Below are positions 33,694 to 46,755 of a DNA stretch of 64,000 nucleotides, one piece after another. The notes under the pieces were generated by a model that made no database searches, had not been told where the DNA came from, and was given only the letters and a program-made list of their open reading frames with translations. Origin of the DNA: Rhexocercosporidium sp. MPI-PUGE-AT-0058 (lineage: Eukaryota > Ascomycota > Leotiomycetes > Helotiales); assembly GCA_020746875.1 (NCBI GenBank), contig JAGTJL010000008.1, positions 2,170,001 through 2,234,000 on the forward strand. The letters run 5' to 3'. The position numbers and the translations under genes were made by a program. The stretch's first letter is position 1; each line of letters opens with the position of its first letter.

Positions 33694-34722
33694 GCAGCTG
33701 CTAGGGATGGTCTCAGCACCGTCTTTCAGTCGAGATGGGTTGTTCTCTGCGACCATACCAAGTCCTTATGGGCTTGCTATGCAAGCGATGTCGCCCCAAT
33801 TGACAAGGAAGCTCTCCGACCAGATTACCAGACCCGCCGATACTACGAAGATCCTAGCTTGGACAATATTTTCGGAGCGGTTTGGTCGCAGGGACAACAT
33901 GTGATTTATCTCGGACAGCTTGATCACATGCAATTCCGAATGACCGGCCTCAATGCCATTAAGGTCGAATCTGCCACCTGGTTGACATAACAGGCCACGG
34001 TGTTCAACAACGGTGATGTAGGACAACCAATGCACGCAATTGGCTATCAGCGACTCCGCGCCATCAACCTCCGCAATATCAAACTTCCTCATTACAAAAG
34101 ACAGGACTTTGCGTACCTGACTGATATCGTCGGTTACGAGGGCTTCAGAGCCGATCTCAACAATGCAAACCGTCCCTTCGTTCTGGATCGACAAGTCACC
34201 GAGGCCGCATATCTCACGGCCCTTCTTAGCAGATATGTTGCATATGATGCTGCGCAGCTGAGTGAGAAGTTCCCTGGCAAGGAAATTTCAATGAAGAAGC
34301 ATATTATTTTCATGGCTCTGGTTCAGGTAAGTTTCTAATCTTTAGGAAGAGCACCTATACGCCCATGCGTGGCTACATTCCGGTACTGATCAATCTACAG
34401 CGCTCCGGTGTGAACTTGTTCAAGAGAAGCAAGACAGATCCCAATCTCGTCACTTCCAAGCACGATGTCGAAGCCTACTGGAAGAGAGAGAAAGCTGTCC
34501 CCTGGTTTGAATATTGCTGTAAGTCGCCGCCCACCCGCTCAGACTTGATTCCCTACAAATACTGACAAGGTTTTAGTGGATCCCAGATGACCGGCTGACT
34601 CCAGATGTTGCGGAATCTGAGAATACGGAGATGGGTGAAGTCGATGAAGGCGAGCGTATCGTACCTGAGGACGAAGAAATGTTGCGAAATGTTGCTTGTA
34701 AAGAGACCACTTCACAGTGAGA
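33694..34722 (+). pseudogene. Broken gene, C-terminal part of an unrecognised conserved protein
   Basis: A possible acceptor (ACATTTAG at about 33686-33693) opens a frame that runs in frame 1 to 34326, continues after a clean GT-AG intron (34327-34400) from 34401 and has strong codon character, including YEDPSLDNIFGAVWSQGQHV, then HIIFMALVQ/RSGVNLFKRSK and EKAVPWFEYC. Two defects are visible: an in-frame TAA just before CAGGCC near 33985, and at the next exon junction (34519-34576) the only available donor/acceptor pairs shift the frame before the acidic tail (DDRLTPDVAESE...). I do not recognise the family. The 5' part was not found upstream, so this is probably a truncated relic; a sequencing error could mimic one defect but hardly all. 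Confidence 0.6.
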
Positions 34723-35274
34723 ACTTGTAAGCAGGTTGCTTAGCAGGTACATTATTTTCATCTAGGGAGACTCTTGTAAGATAGACAGAGCAGTTGGGTT
34801 TCTGGGAGAAAAAAAGAGTTCTTTTCATAGCTATATTGCATGGCAAGAAAACGCTATGGTAGAAACCAAATCCTAGCCAATAAATAACACTCCAGTTCTG
34901 TAAAGTAAATTGGTCGTGTCCTAAGTCCACATCTCTCTCTTCAGTCTCTCCAAACAGCAAGTTAACCACAGTAGAGCAAGGCATAAGGATGAATGGGTTT
35001 TTGTCACAATCACTTCACATGACAGAGGCGCTTTGGGATTGCTTGACAGAAGTTATTCTTCTATGCTAGCGTGAGATGCTGCTACATAACAGGTCTGAGA
35101 ACACAAAGGCGGAACGCGATTAAGCAATCCCAATGTTTGGCAAGTACAAGGCTTTCCCTCTATCACTGAATGAGTGGACAGTTCAAGAGTATCTTTCCTT
35201 CATGAGTACTGACCAAGTTGACCCTCGGAAACAGCCAGAGTGCAGAATTACCATTTTTTGTAGGACGAGAAAGT
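34723..35274. other. Intergenic, no gene
   Basis: About 550 bases, including the 3' flank of RPS0. Nothing else recognised. Confidence 0.5.
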
Positions 35275-36286
35275 TTACCATTGCTCAGCTGGCTTGGCAT
35301 CAGCAGCTCCCCAGTTGTCAGCGGCAGGTGTCGATTGAGCAGCCCAATCCTCTCCAGCTCCAGCCTCCCATCCAGCACCAGCAGCGGCAGGTGTAGCAGC
35401 AGCTCCGGCGAATGCAGTAGCCTGAGCACCAGAGACCTCCCAGTCACCTCCTCCGGCTGCGAAACCAGTATCAGCAGCTGGGGCGGCCTCCTCGACCTTA
35501 GCCTCCTCAATTGCCTCCTTGTTTTCTATTTCATGTCAACATGGTACCAGGTAAAGTTGGAACCCAGAACTTACCCTCAGCCTCAGGATCACGGTAGAAG
35601 TAGAGATCGACCATAACATCCCACTCAGCCTCGCGAGAAGCGATGGATCCACGGAGTCTCAAGACCTCACGGGCCAACATCCACCAAACCAATCCAATAG
35701 AGTGACGACCCTTGTTGTTGGCTGGGATAGCAACATCGACGAACTCAGTTGGGGAATCAGTATCGCAGAGGGCGATGACTGGGATGTTGACGTAGGAAGC
35801 CTCCTTGATAGCTTGAGCATCGGTACGGGGATCGGTGACGATGATGAGGCGGGGTTCCTTGAAAGAACGGGTGATATAGTTGGTGAAGTTACCGGGGGTG
35901 AAACGACCAGCGATGGCGACGGCACCGGTGTGAGCTGCGAACTTCAAGACAGCGCGCTGTCCGTAAGGGCGAGCAGAGATGACACAGATATCGGCGGGGT
36001 TGTCGACGGCTGCGATGATTCGGGCTGCGAGGACGATCTTCTCCCTGTGCGCCAAAAATCGTCAGTACATAGTCTTGTGCACCAAACTCCATACATCCTC
36101 CTAGAGTCGCGCATACCAGGTCTTGCCAATGTTGATAACATTAATTCCATCTGGGCGAGTCTTCCAGAGGTATGGCTCCATGTGAACCTGGAGGTTCTTG
36201 GATCCGAGGTGGGATTGAGCTGCAAGGAGCATCTCAATATCCTGGGAGGTAGGGTTGAAGATGGGGGGGAGTTGAGAAGGCGCCAT
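35275..36286 (-). CDS. RPS0: 40S ribosomal protein uS2 (RPS0/RPSA)
   Basis: A 296-residue protein from exons 36286..36117, 36044..35575 and 35525..35275, all GT-AG, phases consistent (NIGKTW|EKIV and DPEAE|ENKEA). The core contains the uS2 signature region [26 protein letters not shown] and [18 protein letters not shown]; the tail is Ala/Gly/Trp-rich, as in eukaryotic uS2. It is required for 40S assembly and located at the head/platform region. The stop at 35275 follows [13 protein letters not shown]; longer open frames past that point on other frames are shadows. The start ATG is at the end of the pyrimidine-rich leader of a divergent promoter shared with the bS15m gene (253 bases between the two starts). 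Confidence 0.95.
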
Positions 36287-36538
36287 CTTTGCGGTTGGTT
36301 GTGAAGTTGTTGGATTGAAGTCGAAGATACCTTGAAGATCAATTAATTTCAGTGTGCGATCGCAAAAGTTCGAGATCGCTTAGCAAAGACAGCTATCCTG
36401 ATTGGGGTTAGCAGTCATTTTGTCTTTCAGCCTTGCAGAGTGGCCTGAGGCTTAAGCAAGCGGCCGCATTCGCTCGAGAATCTTTGAAAGTCTGTGGTAG
36501 AGAGGACATTGAACATCAAATCGATTCATCAGTCCCCA

Positions 36539-37535
36539 ATGCCTCCTCGAATACCCACTGCATCGCGCTTCGGCGTGACGAACTGTAAGCCATACTAGAT
36601 TATGTATATGTTCACTACTGATTCAATTGCCAGTATGTTTACGGGCAGCCCCTTCAAATGCCCAACTCCCAATCACGTCTACTGCTAGTTTTGTCACAAT
36701 GGCACAAAGGAGGAAGTACAAGGACCCATATGCTCTCGCCCAAGCAAAGCAGAGGAAAGATGCAAATCTATCACGGCAAGCGGAGCTCCAGGAGCAAAGA
36801 AAGGCTGCATTAGGGGATCCTGTCCGGGGCATCACGACACCATTTCTCGAGTCGTTCGACCATGTAGGAGGATCAGACATTCTCAATGAAGCCACCATTA
36901 CAAACGAAGGGGTGGCCATCAAATCGGCAGATAATGTCCTTCTCAACCATTTCCTCAGGCCATCTGAGCTTGAAGCATCCATCAGACACTCCCAAGCTCT
37001 GACCGAGCCAGTTGTTTCCAAGATTCGAGACTTTGCGGATCCAGTCGTGGAAGCTGAAGAGAAAAGGAAGCATGAGGAGGGTCATGCCAAAGCTGTCGCA
37101 GCAATGACTAGAATTGTCAGTCTGTCGAATGCTAGCCAGAAGGACAAGACGAGAGCAAATATTGTACGATGCATTGAGAAGTTTGGTCGACACAATACCG
37201 AACAGACGCTCAAGCCCAGAGCACCGCCAAATCCGGCCATGTTAGGAGACAAGCCACTGCCTGAGAAGACACCTAGGGCTGGGCCGGATACAGGCAGTTC
37301 AGAGGTTCAAATTGCCATTTTGACGGCTAAGATCAGAGTTCTTGCCAATCAATTGGAGACGAAGGGTGGCAATAAGGATAAGATGAACAAGAGGAATTTG
37401 AGACTCTTGGTTCACAAGAGGCAGAAGTTGTTAAGATATTTGCGGACAAAGGAGCGTGGAGGAGAGAGATGGCAGCACTTGGTCGAGAGTCTGGGATTGA
37501 GCGAGGGAACATGGGTGGGCGAGATCAGTCTGTGA
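36539..37535 (+). CDS. Mitochondrial ribosomal protein bS15m
   Basis: A 315-residue protein from exons 36539..36584 and 36634..37535. The first exon encodes MPPRIPTASRFGVTN, a basic, Ser/Thr-rich mitochondrial presequence start; the 49-nt GT-AG intron joins it to L-CLRAAPSN. The C-terminal third carries the S15 domain: TGSSEVQIAILTAKIRVLANQL, then KRNLRLLVHKRQKLLRYL. bS15m binds 15S rRNA in the mitochondrial small subunit; yeast's counterpart is Mrps28. The long extension before the domain (about 200 residues) is typical of fungal mitoribosomal proteins. Divergent from RPS0, so a cytosolic and a mitochondrial ribosomal protein share a 253-bp promoter region. Confidence 0.93.
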
Positions 37536-37707
37536 ACATCTGTACATCATATACTACCAAGCATTGTATGATAGAGGGTATGAATTGTATGAAGCAATTT
37601 GTAAAACATTACCATGATCTCCTAGCGCCATACCCGCCTACAATAAAAACTACAAACTCTGGTCGTCGAGCCGGAGTTGAACTGAAAGAGTATCAAAACG
37701 TTATGAT

Positions 37708-38853
37708 CTAGAATACACTGATGTAGTTGCCAATCCTCTCCTTCTGGTTTTGGGCTATGCACTCTGCGATCCAAGTGATGTTCCTGATTTCCTAACCAAG
37801 TGTTAGCACCATCTTCAGCAGCCATTGCTTGGAACGTACCTGTTCTCTCAACTTGACCCAAGCGTACACAATCGCAAATGTGAATTGTCTCGTGAAAGCA
37901 CTCTTGGAAATCTCCATCTCCTTCTGGTAGAACATATCCTCCAAGCTCTTGCCATCGCCACCAACGCCACCACTCATGTTGCCCGCTCCAGTACTGGCCT
38001 GTCCCAATCCAGTTGCCTCGAAATATCCCTTGTAGTCACTGACTCCGTCAACAGCCAATCTGACACCCTCAATATCGTCTGCTCTAGAAAGCATGAATGA
38101 ACCTTCTGGATAGAGGCGACCAAATGCGGGGTACAATTTCTTGCGCTCAGTCTTCGAGAGTTCCGTTCCGAAGGAGTTTAATGTGATGTTGATAGCTCGT
38201 CGATCCGCCTCGAATTCCAAGATCTCTGTCATGACTTCAGCCGTTGGAGTACCTGCCATCTCCGAATCGGTGTTAACGAAACTGTGGAAGTCCTCCAAGT
38301 AGTTCTTGTATAGTGTATTTCGGACAATCTCAATATTCAGTTCGTCCAAATCCTGGTGGCTTAAGCTTCCCTTGAAGTATGGCGCAAGTGGAGTTTCAAT
38401 CAGGACGCTGTTGTACAATTCCTCGATGTTGGTCGCAACGCAGAGAACTGGCATTGTCTCGAACCAACCCAGGGGATGGCATCTTTCCAGCAGCTCGCGA
38501 GTGTCTCTTTCGTGAAGGGTACCGGTGATGAGAAGAGCAACGTTGTCGATCATATAGCCATAGGTCAAGTAATCCATAAACTTTGCGAGAGACCCGACTG
38601 CATTTGCCCGTACATATCGAAACTCAGATATCAGTTTGTCCGTTGTCCTTGCTGCGAGAGTCGAGGTCGAAGGATTTGGAGGAAGAGAGGCTAGGAAATC
38701 GCCGTATGCTGGACCAAGCTGGAGCTTGAGATCATCAATAGTCTCGCATTGGATCAGGTTATTGTAATTTTGTCCCGTCAAGAGCCCATTGCGGTATCCC
38801 CTCACGATTCCCTCAATGTAGCCATTGTTAACGTTGAAGAAGAGGCCTTCCAT
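37708..38853 (-). CDS. VMA6: V-type ATPase V0 subunit d
   Basis: A 365-residue protein on the minus strand from exons 38853..37840 and 37791..37708; the 48-nt intron is GT-AG and joins KLREQ to EIRNITWIAECIAQ. Starts MEGLFFNVNNGYIEGIVRG, the usual start of this family, and matches subunit d through its length, including the HPLGWFETMPVLCVATNI segment and C-terminal IAQNQKERIGNYISVF. Subunit d caps the proteolipid ring and links it to the central stalk of the vacuolar proton pump. Length agrees with the family (about 345-365). It is divergent from NOP58, with 260 bases between the start codons. Confidence 0.95.
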
Positions 38854-39113
38854 TGTCGTGAGCGGTTTCAAAAACTCTGTATGGCGTTGATCCTGCGATT
38901 ATCTAGCTGTAAGAGCTGCCTGGGATGATGGTTGCGATGGAAGCTATCCAGCGTCATGTGATTAAGTCAGCATCAGAGCTAAACCTGGTCGGGCTAGCAT
39001 TATATTTTCAAAATGCTGTTGGAGCTTTTTTTTTTTGCGAGTCGGTTAGACCTTCACCAACCTCAAGTATTTTTCCCCGCCAACATTACGGCTCCGAATA
39101 CCTTCCAGTCAAA

Positions 39114-41091
39114 ATGGGTCTATTCGTTCTGAGCGAGACGTCCGCAGGATTTGCCCTCTTCAAGGCCCGCGACAAGCACATTCTGAAGAAAGATGATTTC
39201 AGCACCGTTGTCGAGACGGCCGAAGGTCTCAATGAGCTGTGAGTTCAATTGACTCGAATTTTCGCAATGCGACTCGATCTAGAATGCTAATTGCTCTTCG
39301 GTATGCAGCTTGAAGTTAAAGAAGTTCGAGAAGTTCGACAGCGCAGCCACTGCTCTTGAGGAAGTCGCAGCAATCACCGAAGGAAAAGTCTCTCCGCTTT
39401 TGGCGCAGCTCCTCGACTCTCTCAAAGACGAAAAGAAGGCTTCTCTTGCTGTCGCAGATCCCAAATTGGGACAAGCTATCAACAAGCTGCCTGGTCTTAC
39501 CCTCACACCCATCTCCGATTCCACCACCAATGAAATCTACCGTGCGATTCGTGACCACCTACCTTCCCTCATCCCCGGTTTGGCGCAGGAAGCCATCTCC
39601 ACAATGGCCCTTGGTCTTTCGCATTCGTTGTCGCGTCACAAGCTTAAGTTCTCACCCGACAAGGTCGATACCATGATTGTTCAAGCTATCGCACTTTTGG
39701 ACGATTTGGACAAGGAGCTGAACACATACGCCATGCGAGTCAAGGAATGGTATGGATGGCATTTCCCCGAGATGGGCAAGATTGTGAACGACAACCTTGC
39801 CTATGCTCGTATCATTATCAAGGTCGGCATGCGCACAAACACATCAAGCACCGATCTTTCCGATATTCTCCCCGAGGAGATTGAGACTGCCATCAAGGCT
39901 GCTGCGGAAGTTAGTATGGGTACGGAGATCACAGAGGAGGATTTGGACAACATCCAGCTTCTGGCCGAGCAAGTTGTTGGTTTCACAGAATACCGCCAAC
40001 AATTGTCGCTCTATCTTACCGCTCGTATGGCAGCTATTGCACCCAATCTGACCGAGATGGTTGGTGAATTGGTTGGAGCTAGACTGATCGCCCACTCTGG
40101 CTCTCTCATGAACCTCGCGAAGAGTCCTGCCAGTACTATCCAAATTCTCGGTGCCGAGAAGGCGCTGTTCAGAGCTTTGAAGACCAAGCATGACACACCC
40201 AAGTACGGTCTCATCTACCATGCATCTCTCGTTGGCCAAGCGACTGGAAAGAACAAGGGCAAGATCGCGCGTATGTTGGCGGCCAAGGCAGCAATCGGTC
40301 TTCGTGTCGATGCTCTTTCAGACTGGAGTGCTCAAGGCGAAGGAAAGGGTGATGACATCGATGATGAGGAGAGGTCTGCGTTAGGTGTCACCTCGAGGAT
40401 GAAGATCGAGCGCCATCTTCGGGCACTTGAAGGAAAGCCATTACTTCCCAGAGGTGTTGCTGTTGGACCAAATGGAACAGCCGTCACTCCTGGAAAGTGG
40501 GAGGTCAAGGAGGCACAAAAGTACAACGCCGATGCCGACGGACTTGCTGGTGATGAGCCTGCTGCTGCTGCTCCTATCTCAGAGAAAAAGTCAAAGAAGG
40601 AGAAGAAAGAGAAGAAGGAAAAGAAGTCCAAGGTTGAAGAAGTCAAAAAGCCTTTGATTGAAGATGTGACTGCCGAGTCGGATTCAGATGAGGAGATGGC
40701 AGATGTCGGCGCTGGTCTTGCTCTCCCAGCACCAGACCTGAACGGTACCAAGGCAAAGCCAGTAGCCCAGAAATCAAAGGCCTCCAAGGACGAGTCCGAT
40801 GATGAGGAGAAATCCAAGAAGAAGGCACAGAAGAAGGCAAAGAAGGCAAAAGTTGCTGCCGCACCCGTCGAAGTCGAGGACCCAGATATCAAGCTCGCTG
40901 AGGCCGCTGGTCTAAGTCTCAAGAAGTACAAGAAGAAGGTTGCTAAGGGCAAGATTACTGTCGAGAGCACCCCAGCTAGCAAGGAGAAGAAGGTAGAAGA
41001 GAGTACACCTGTCAGCAGTAAGAAGCGGAAAGCCGATGATGTCGATGTGGAGAAGTCGGAGAAGAAGAAAAAGAAGAAGAGCAAGAACTGA
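39114..41091 (+). CDS. NOP58: Box C/D snoRNP protein Nop58
   Basis: A 635-residue protein from exons 39114..39238 and 39309..41091; the intron joins GLNEL to LKLKKFEKF. It starts [20 protein letters not shown], the canonical NOP5 N-terminal domain, then the coiled-coil and Nop RNA-binding domain ([29 protein letters not shown] region) and a long lysine/glutamate-rich KKE/D tail with SDSDEE acidic patches (potential CK2 sites). It is a core protein of box C/D snoRNPs guiding 2'-O-methylation in the nucleolus. It is longer than yeast Nop58 because of the tail. The long antisense frame over the tail (40332-41084) is a low-complexity shadow. Confidence 0.96.
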
Positions 41092-42122
41092 TTGTCGTAC
41101 TGACTTTCTTTTTTGTATCATAATGCTTCTCTCACAGGATATCGGCGCGTTGGATGTCCATATGGCGTTACGGTTGATAACCATGATAGGGTACATTTCT
41201 TTAGGAGGCTTGTCTGTGGCGCTATTGTGTCTTGCATCAAAATAAAATTGCGGTACTCATACTCCAAAATACCGCTGCCTCATTTGTGACATCTGTAATG
41301 TTTGCTCTGACGAAGACCCCGCCACAAGTGTGGTTACTTTCATGTGTGACAATTGCAATGGATTCTGGTGTACAATAATACTATAAACTTGAATTGCACT
41401 TGGATCTTTCTAGGCTGCCTAAGAATGGGTGAACAAATTTCCGTAGTGGATTTTGAGGCAATTTTTGGTGTTGCGGTGGAAACTTACGCATGGATTGCCA
41501 ACAGCTTAAGTGATTCTTTCCAATGCTCAATATTCAACTCTAATGTCGAAGTCTGTGCCGTTCCATCGCCCTGTTCTTTGTTCTTTGGTAACCAAGCACA
41601 CTCGTTTTGTTTTTTTGAAGAGCTCGAATTGCAATCAATCCGCGAGACTCTTCATTTCCGCACCTATTCTCGTACTAGTGAGCTGCTTACAGACACCAGA
41701 AGCCTTGGTTTATACCGAGTCCGCGTCCTGGCAATAGAAAATTGTATCAGCGGTCTTCTACTTGCATTTCAAACCTTGAGGAATGGATGTCGCAAGTGTA
41801 GCTCTTCGGTTGTGAAAAGGAGGGCCAATGAAAGCGAGAGACAGCCATGAATTCCCCGCTTAAAAGTGTGTGGTAACTGTGTGGCTGCGCCTAGTTTTTG
41901 TTGACTAAGTGACCCATGGAATTTCCTCATCTATGTTCTATAGTTGGTTTTCCATCTGTAAACATATAAAAGGTACGCGCTGGTAATCACATTATCTTTA
42001 TCTTCACCTTCATCTGTGTTTGAAGTGGTTATTGATATCTCTCATTCTATCCCGTCCTTCCCAAATCGACAGAGCAGTACCATCTCCTACAACCTCGATA
42101 TAACAACTAGAACGAAGCAAAA
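41092..42122. other. Intergenic with OYE promoter
   Basis: About 1 kb; frames at 41353-41850 have no domain. The right end is the promoter of the Old Yellow Enzyme gene, with a TATAAAAG box. Confidence 0.5.
41965..41972 (+). promoter_or_regulatory. TATA box of the Old Yellow Enzyme gene
   Basis: TATAAAAG lies 158 bases before the OYE start codon, preceding a CT-rich leader. A strong TATA box is typical for a stress-inducible gene. Confidence 0.6.
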
Positions 42123-43552
<1,430 letters not shown>

Positions 43553-44996
43553 GAGATGTAGTTCCCTGAAGGAACGAAGGCATCATACTCGTAAAAATTC
43601 AGATGATATATACAATAGATCGTACGAAATTAAGTACATTTTGTTTTTAGATTTTCTAGTTGTAGAACACTACCTTGAGCTTTTCCCTTTTCAATTCTTG
43701 AATGTCATTCCCTAGATCCCCAACCTTCAAACTTATCTTATCTCGTAAGCGGGACTAGAGTGAATGTCCAGCGCAAACATTGTTTGGTATGTTTGCGCTG
43801 GATAAGGTGGCTTTTGGGTATTTGTGGAGGGCTGGAATGGCTGAGAAGGATGGAGGGAGAATGGTGAATGATCTGCGCGCTTATGTAGCATTTCAGCTGG
43901 GTTCTGGGCCTGGAGTCTACTCAGGATAATTCGATGGGTAAGATGGGGGAACTGAAAGGAATGAGCGCCATAACTGAGACTAGTTTACTGAACCGAGCCG
44001 TCCCTGGCCCATGAGCAGAGTCAAAAGATACTCGGCATACTGAATAAAAAAATGAAGCTAGAATCTGAGATCTAGCTTTTCGGACTACCTAGTCGGTCCA
44101 GGAGGGAGTCTATAGTACCGCATATCGTCGGCGCGTCAATGTGCAATGCTTGCCAAGCTGCGGTCACGTAGATGAAGTTGTTGATCCACGAGCCAACGCC
44201 TCTCCCAAGTGACTGCCTTGGAGTTGAAATTTGTTTATTCTGCTACGTAAATAGGCTTGCTTCTTCTGTTTTAGTAGTGAATGTCCTGGTGAATTTTTAG
44301 GTCTTAAATCAAAGAAAGGATCCTCCATGGGTCATTCCCCTCGTGAGATGTACTTTATTTTGTCTTTGCATCGATATCAGCCGGCGAGTCGCACGTCAGA
44401 CAACATCTAACAGTAGCCAGTGGAGGCGTTTAATGTTTGCTTGCATAGGATGAAGTCTTTATAGTTCCTGCCCATCTTGCATGTTAGAAAATGGTGATTG
44501 ATCGCGTAGTAGCATACTGAAGCTGGATGTAAACAAAGAAATGCGGAGCAGATAGAAAGTAGCAAGAATAGCAAGAATGGCGAGATTGGCGGCCCCATTA
44601 CCCTTTGAATGTTACCTGATGTATAGCATTGCTCCCATAGGCTTTTTGACCGGGTGCAGATAGAAATGTCATGAGGGCTTGAGAGGACATGCATTGAAAG
44701 AGGGAATAAAAACCCTTCAGGTACAATGATATCACCAAATATGAACTAGACGCCAGTCTCAGAACGCATCTCCAATGTCATAACGATACCAAAGGTATGA
44801 GCATCTGCTAGTCCGACCCACCGACATCTAATGACTCAATGCGTCTCCCAAACCTGAACTGCTCCCTCCTCGTCTATCACCACCTCACCCCAACAAACCA
44901 AACCCAGCATCTCGGGAGAACCTCGAGCCTCGGCCCCCAACCTAGCACTATCTCCTTCAGATACTCGAATAAGCAATGCCCCAACATCAAGTACAC
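43553..44996. other. Intergenic, no gene
   Basis: About 1.4 kb with no supported gene. An inverted repeat, AGCGCAAACATTGTTTGGTA/TATGTTTGCGCTGG, lies at 43770-43803 just after the OYE gene and could form a stem. Confidence 0.5.
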
Positions 44997-45152
44997 GGCT
45001 GAGTAGTTCAATGGTAGAACATCACATCCCAGTGTGTAGGAGTTGGCGTTTGTCAGTTCTTGTACTATTCTTGTATTCGTATGGTGCTTTCGGGCGTTGT
45101 CGGGTGCTAGAGGGAGTTTGTGAATATGGAGGTTCGATTCCTTCTTCGGCCA
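44997..45152 (+). tRNA. Intron-containing tRNA gene, read as tRNA-Trp(CCA) with unusual C33
   Basis: A 71-nt mature tRNA with an 85-nt intron. The halves are 44997..45032 and 45118..45152. Acceptor GGCTGAG pairs with TTCGGCC (two G-U pairs); D arm GTTC/GAAC with loop AATGGTA; anticodon stem TCACA/TGTGA pairs fully; T arm GGAGG-TTCGATT-CCTTC; discriminator A. The B box GGTTCGATTCC is perfect, and a T6 run follows at 45158-45163 as a Pol III terminator. With the intron after position 37, the anticodon is CCA (Trp), but position 33 is C instead of the near-universal T. Shifting by one base to a T33 loop would give CCC (Gly) and lose base 26 or a pair. Identity is therefore uncertain; the fold itself is strong. 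Confidence 0.85.
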
Positions 45153-46202
45153 ATTTCCATTTTTTGGTTCTGTTTTCAAGGGTTTGAATTTATTAGAGGT
45201 TTTTTTCTCGAATTTTTGAAGTGGGTGACTAAGGGGCAGGGGACGCGTTTCTTTGTTTTGTTTTTGACGGGAAGCGAGATTGTTCTTGTTGTGAACGGGC
45301 AGAGCCGCGTTTGAGCTGAGGACAGTCGTTATGTTTGTGTAATGACTGCAGTCTTTGAAATGACGGGAAGTGAAGAAGCACCGATGTGATCTGAAAGCAA
45401 CGCTATCCAGTCGGATCGGAGAATAGTTTGGAAGATATTTTTCAAGGTCACCACCAACCCACATAGTTGTATTTGAAAAGGTAGCTTTATTGACAGAATG
45501 TCAGCAGCGAAAAAGCGAAACAGTAGATGGCTTGTAGATTTTACGCATCTAGCACAGTCTATGCAATCACTTGTATTTCTTTCTCTGGGAACCGAGCCAG
45601 AGAAAGAAGTACTTTAGTACTTCTCAGGTCGCCACCTGAAGTTGCACGGAGCGCTTGCAACTAATAGATTCGTGTAAGTTTTGATTCTGAAAATGAGCAA
45701 GATTAAGAAGGGATGACTTGAAAGGCATCCGATGATTTTCAGATCGTGCGTTTTTAGATACGAGAATATGTTTATGTTTTAAAGGTATCCACAACACAGA
45801 TAGAGAAACGGGAGAAGAGCAGATCATTATCCTACCTCAAGAATAAAACTCCTGCTTGGGCCGGAGACAGCAGCTTTGTGAAGCATGCCGCGCTATACTA
45901 GCACAGTCCCTTGACCAGCATATTCTTTTGAAGAGAGCAAAACAAATAAGGATTTAGACGTCAAAGGAGGTAAGATTCAAAACCGATGGATCTCAGGAGC
46001 GACAAACTCCGCGGAAATTTCTGTGGAAATTTGAGCTTCAACTATTTATCAAAGTTCAGATGCAAAGGTGTGGTATTGAAAAGCAACGCGTGAGTTCAAG
46101 GAAATCAATATCCACCAACGATGCTGACCACAGCAGAATCTCTGGAAAACGCCTTCAAAACGCCATCCCAAACGCCTGCAGATGACGACCCTTGCCTACC
46201 AT
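45153..46202. other. Intergenic, no gene
   Basis: About 1 kb; contains the RPC17 3' flank at its right end. The minus-strand frame 44877-45464 overlaps the tRNA gene and is not coding. Confidence 0.5.
45158..45163 (+). terminator. Pol III T-run after the tRNA gene
   Basis: Six T's begin six bases after the tRNA 3' end, a normal distance for RNA polymerase III termination. Confidence 0.8.
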
Positions 46203-46755
46203 CTATTCATCCACTTCCATTTTGGCATCTGGTTGCTGACCCTTTCTCTCCTCCGCCTGATCAGTCATAGCCTGCCTCTCAGCATTTCCGTCCGCCGTTC
46301 CCAGGACCTGAGAAATGATATCCACAATCTCAAGCTGCTGTTCATCCGTAAACCTGACATCCATCTCCTCCACTATGGTGTTCAAGCTCTCGCCCTTGGT
46401 CGGTCTGAGATTCATAATCATCAGGATCTCAGCTTTGGTGAAGTTGAATCGGCGAAGTCGCTCAAGGAGGGTACTGATTGTTTTCTCATTGTATGGGAAT
46501 GGCTTGCATGCAAGGGGCGAGGGAGCTTCGTGGAAGTACTCGAGGAGCTATAAGCAATCCTTGTCAGAATGAAGAGTACCCTTAGCAGGGCTGTGCTGCG
46601 GATGCGGGGTACGGTACCTCTTTCACAACTGTCTCAAGGTTTCCTGGGCGCCTTCCTTTGATGCCTTTCTTGGCATATCGCGCTCTCTGCTCCGTCAGAT
46701 GCGTATAGACCTCGTAGTTGGTGAGCGTGGCTGATTGAGCTTCCAGTATCTTCAT
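46203..46755 (-). CDS. RPC17: RNA polymerase III subunit Rpc17
   Basis: A 160-residue protein on the minus strand from exons 46755..46618 and 46547..46203, GT-AG intron of 70 nt. It starts MKILEAQSATLTNYEVYTHL, matching the Rpc17/CRCP N-terminus; the second exon begins LLEYFHEAPSPL and contains AEILMIMNLRPTKGESLNTIVEEMDVRF, the RPB4-like fold's HRDC-type part. The length equals yeast Rpc17. With Rpc25 it forms the Pol III stalk and helps recruit TFIIIB. An upstream segment splits into what look like 5' UTR exons (a GTAAGT at about 46825 and an acceptor at 46777). It is divergent from the PRS gene. Confidence 0.92.

Noticed and set aside
40332..41084. Minus-strand 250-codon frame opposite NOP58
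   Set aside because: It is the antisense shadow of the Lys/Glu-rich tail (F/S/L-rich translation).
41353..41850. Plus-strand 165-codon frame
   Set aside because: No recognisable domain, low coding character, just upstream of the OYE promoter.
44877..45464. Minus-strand 195-codon frame
   Set aside because: It overlaps the well-formed tRNA gene and shows no domain.
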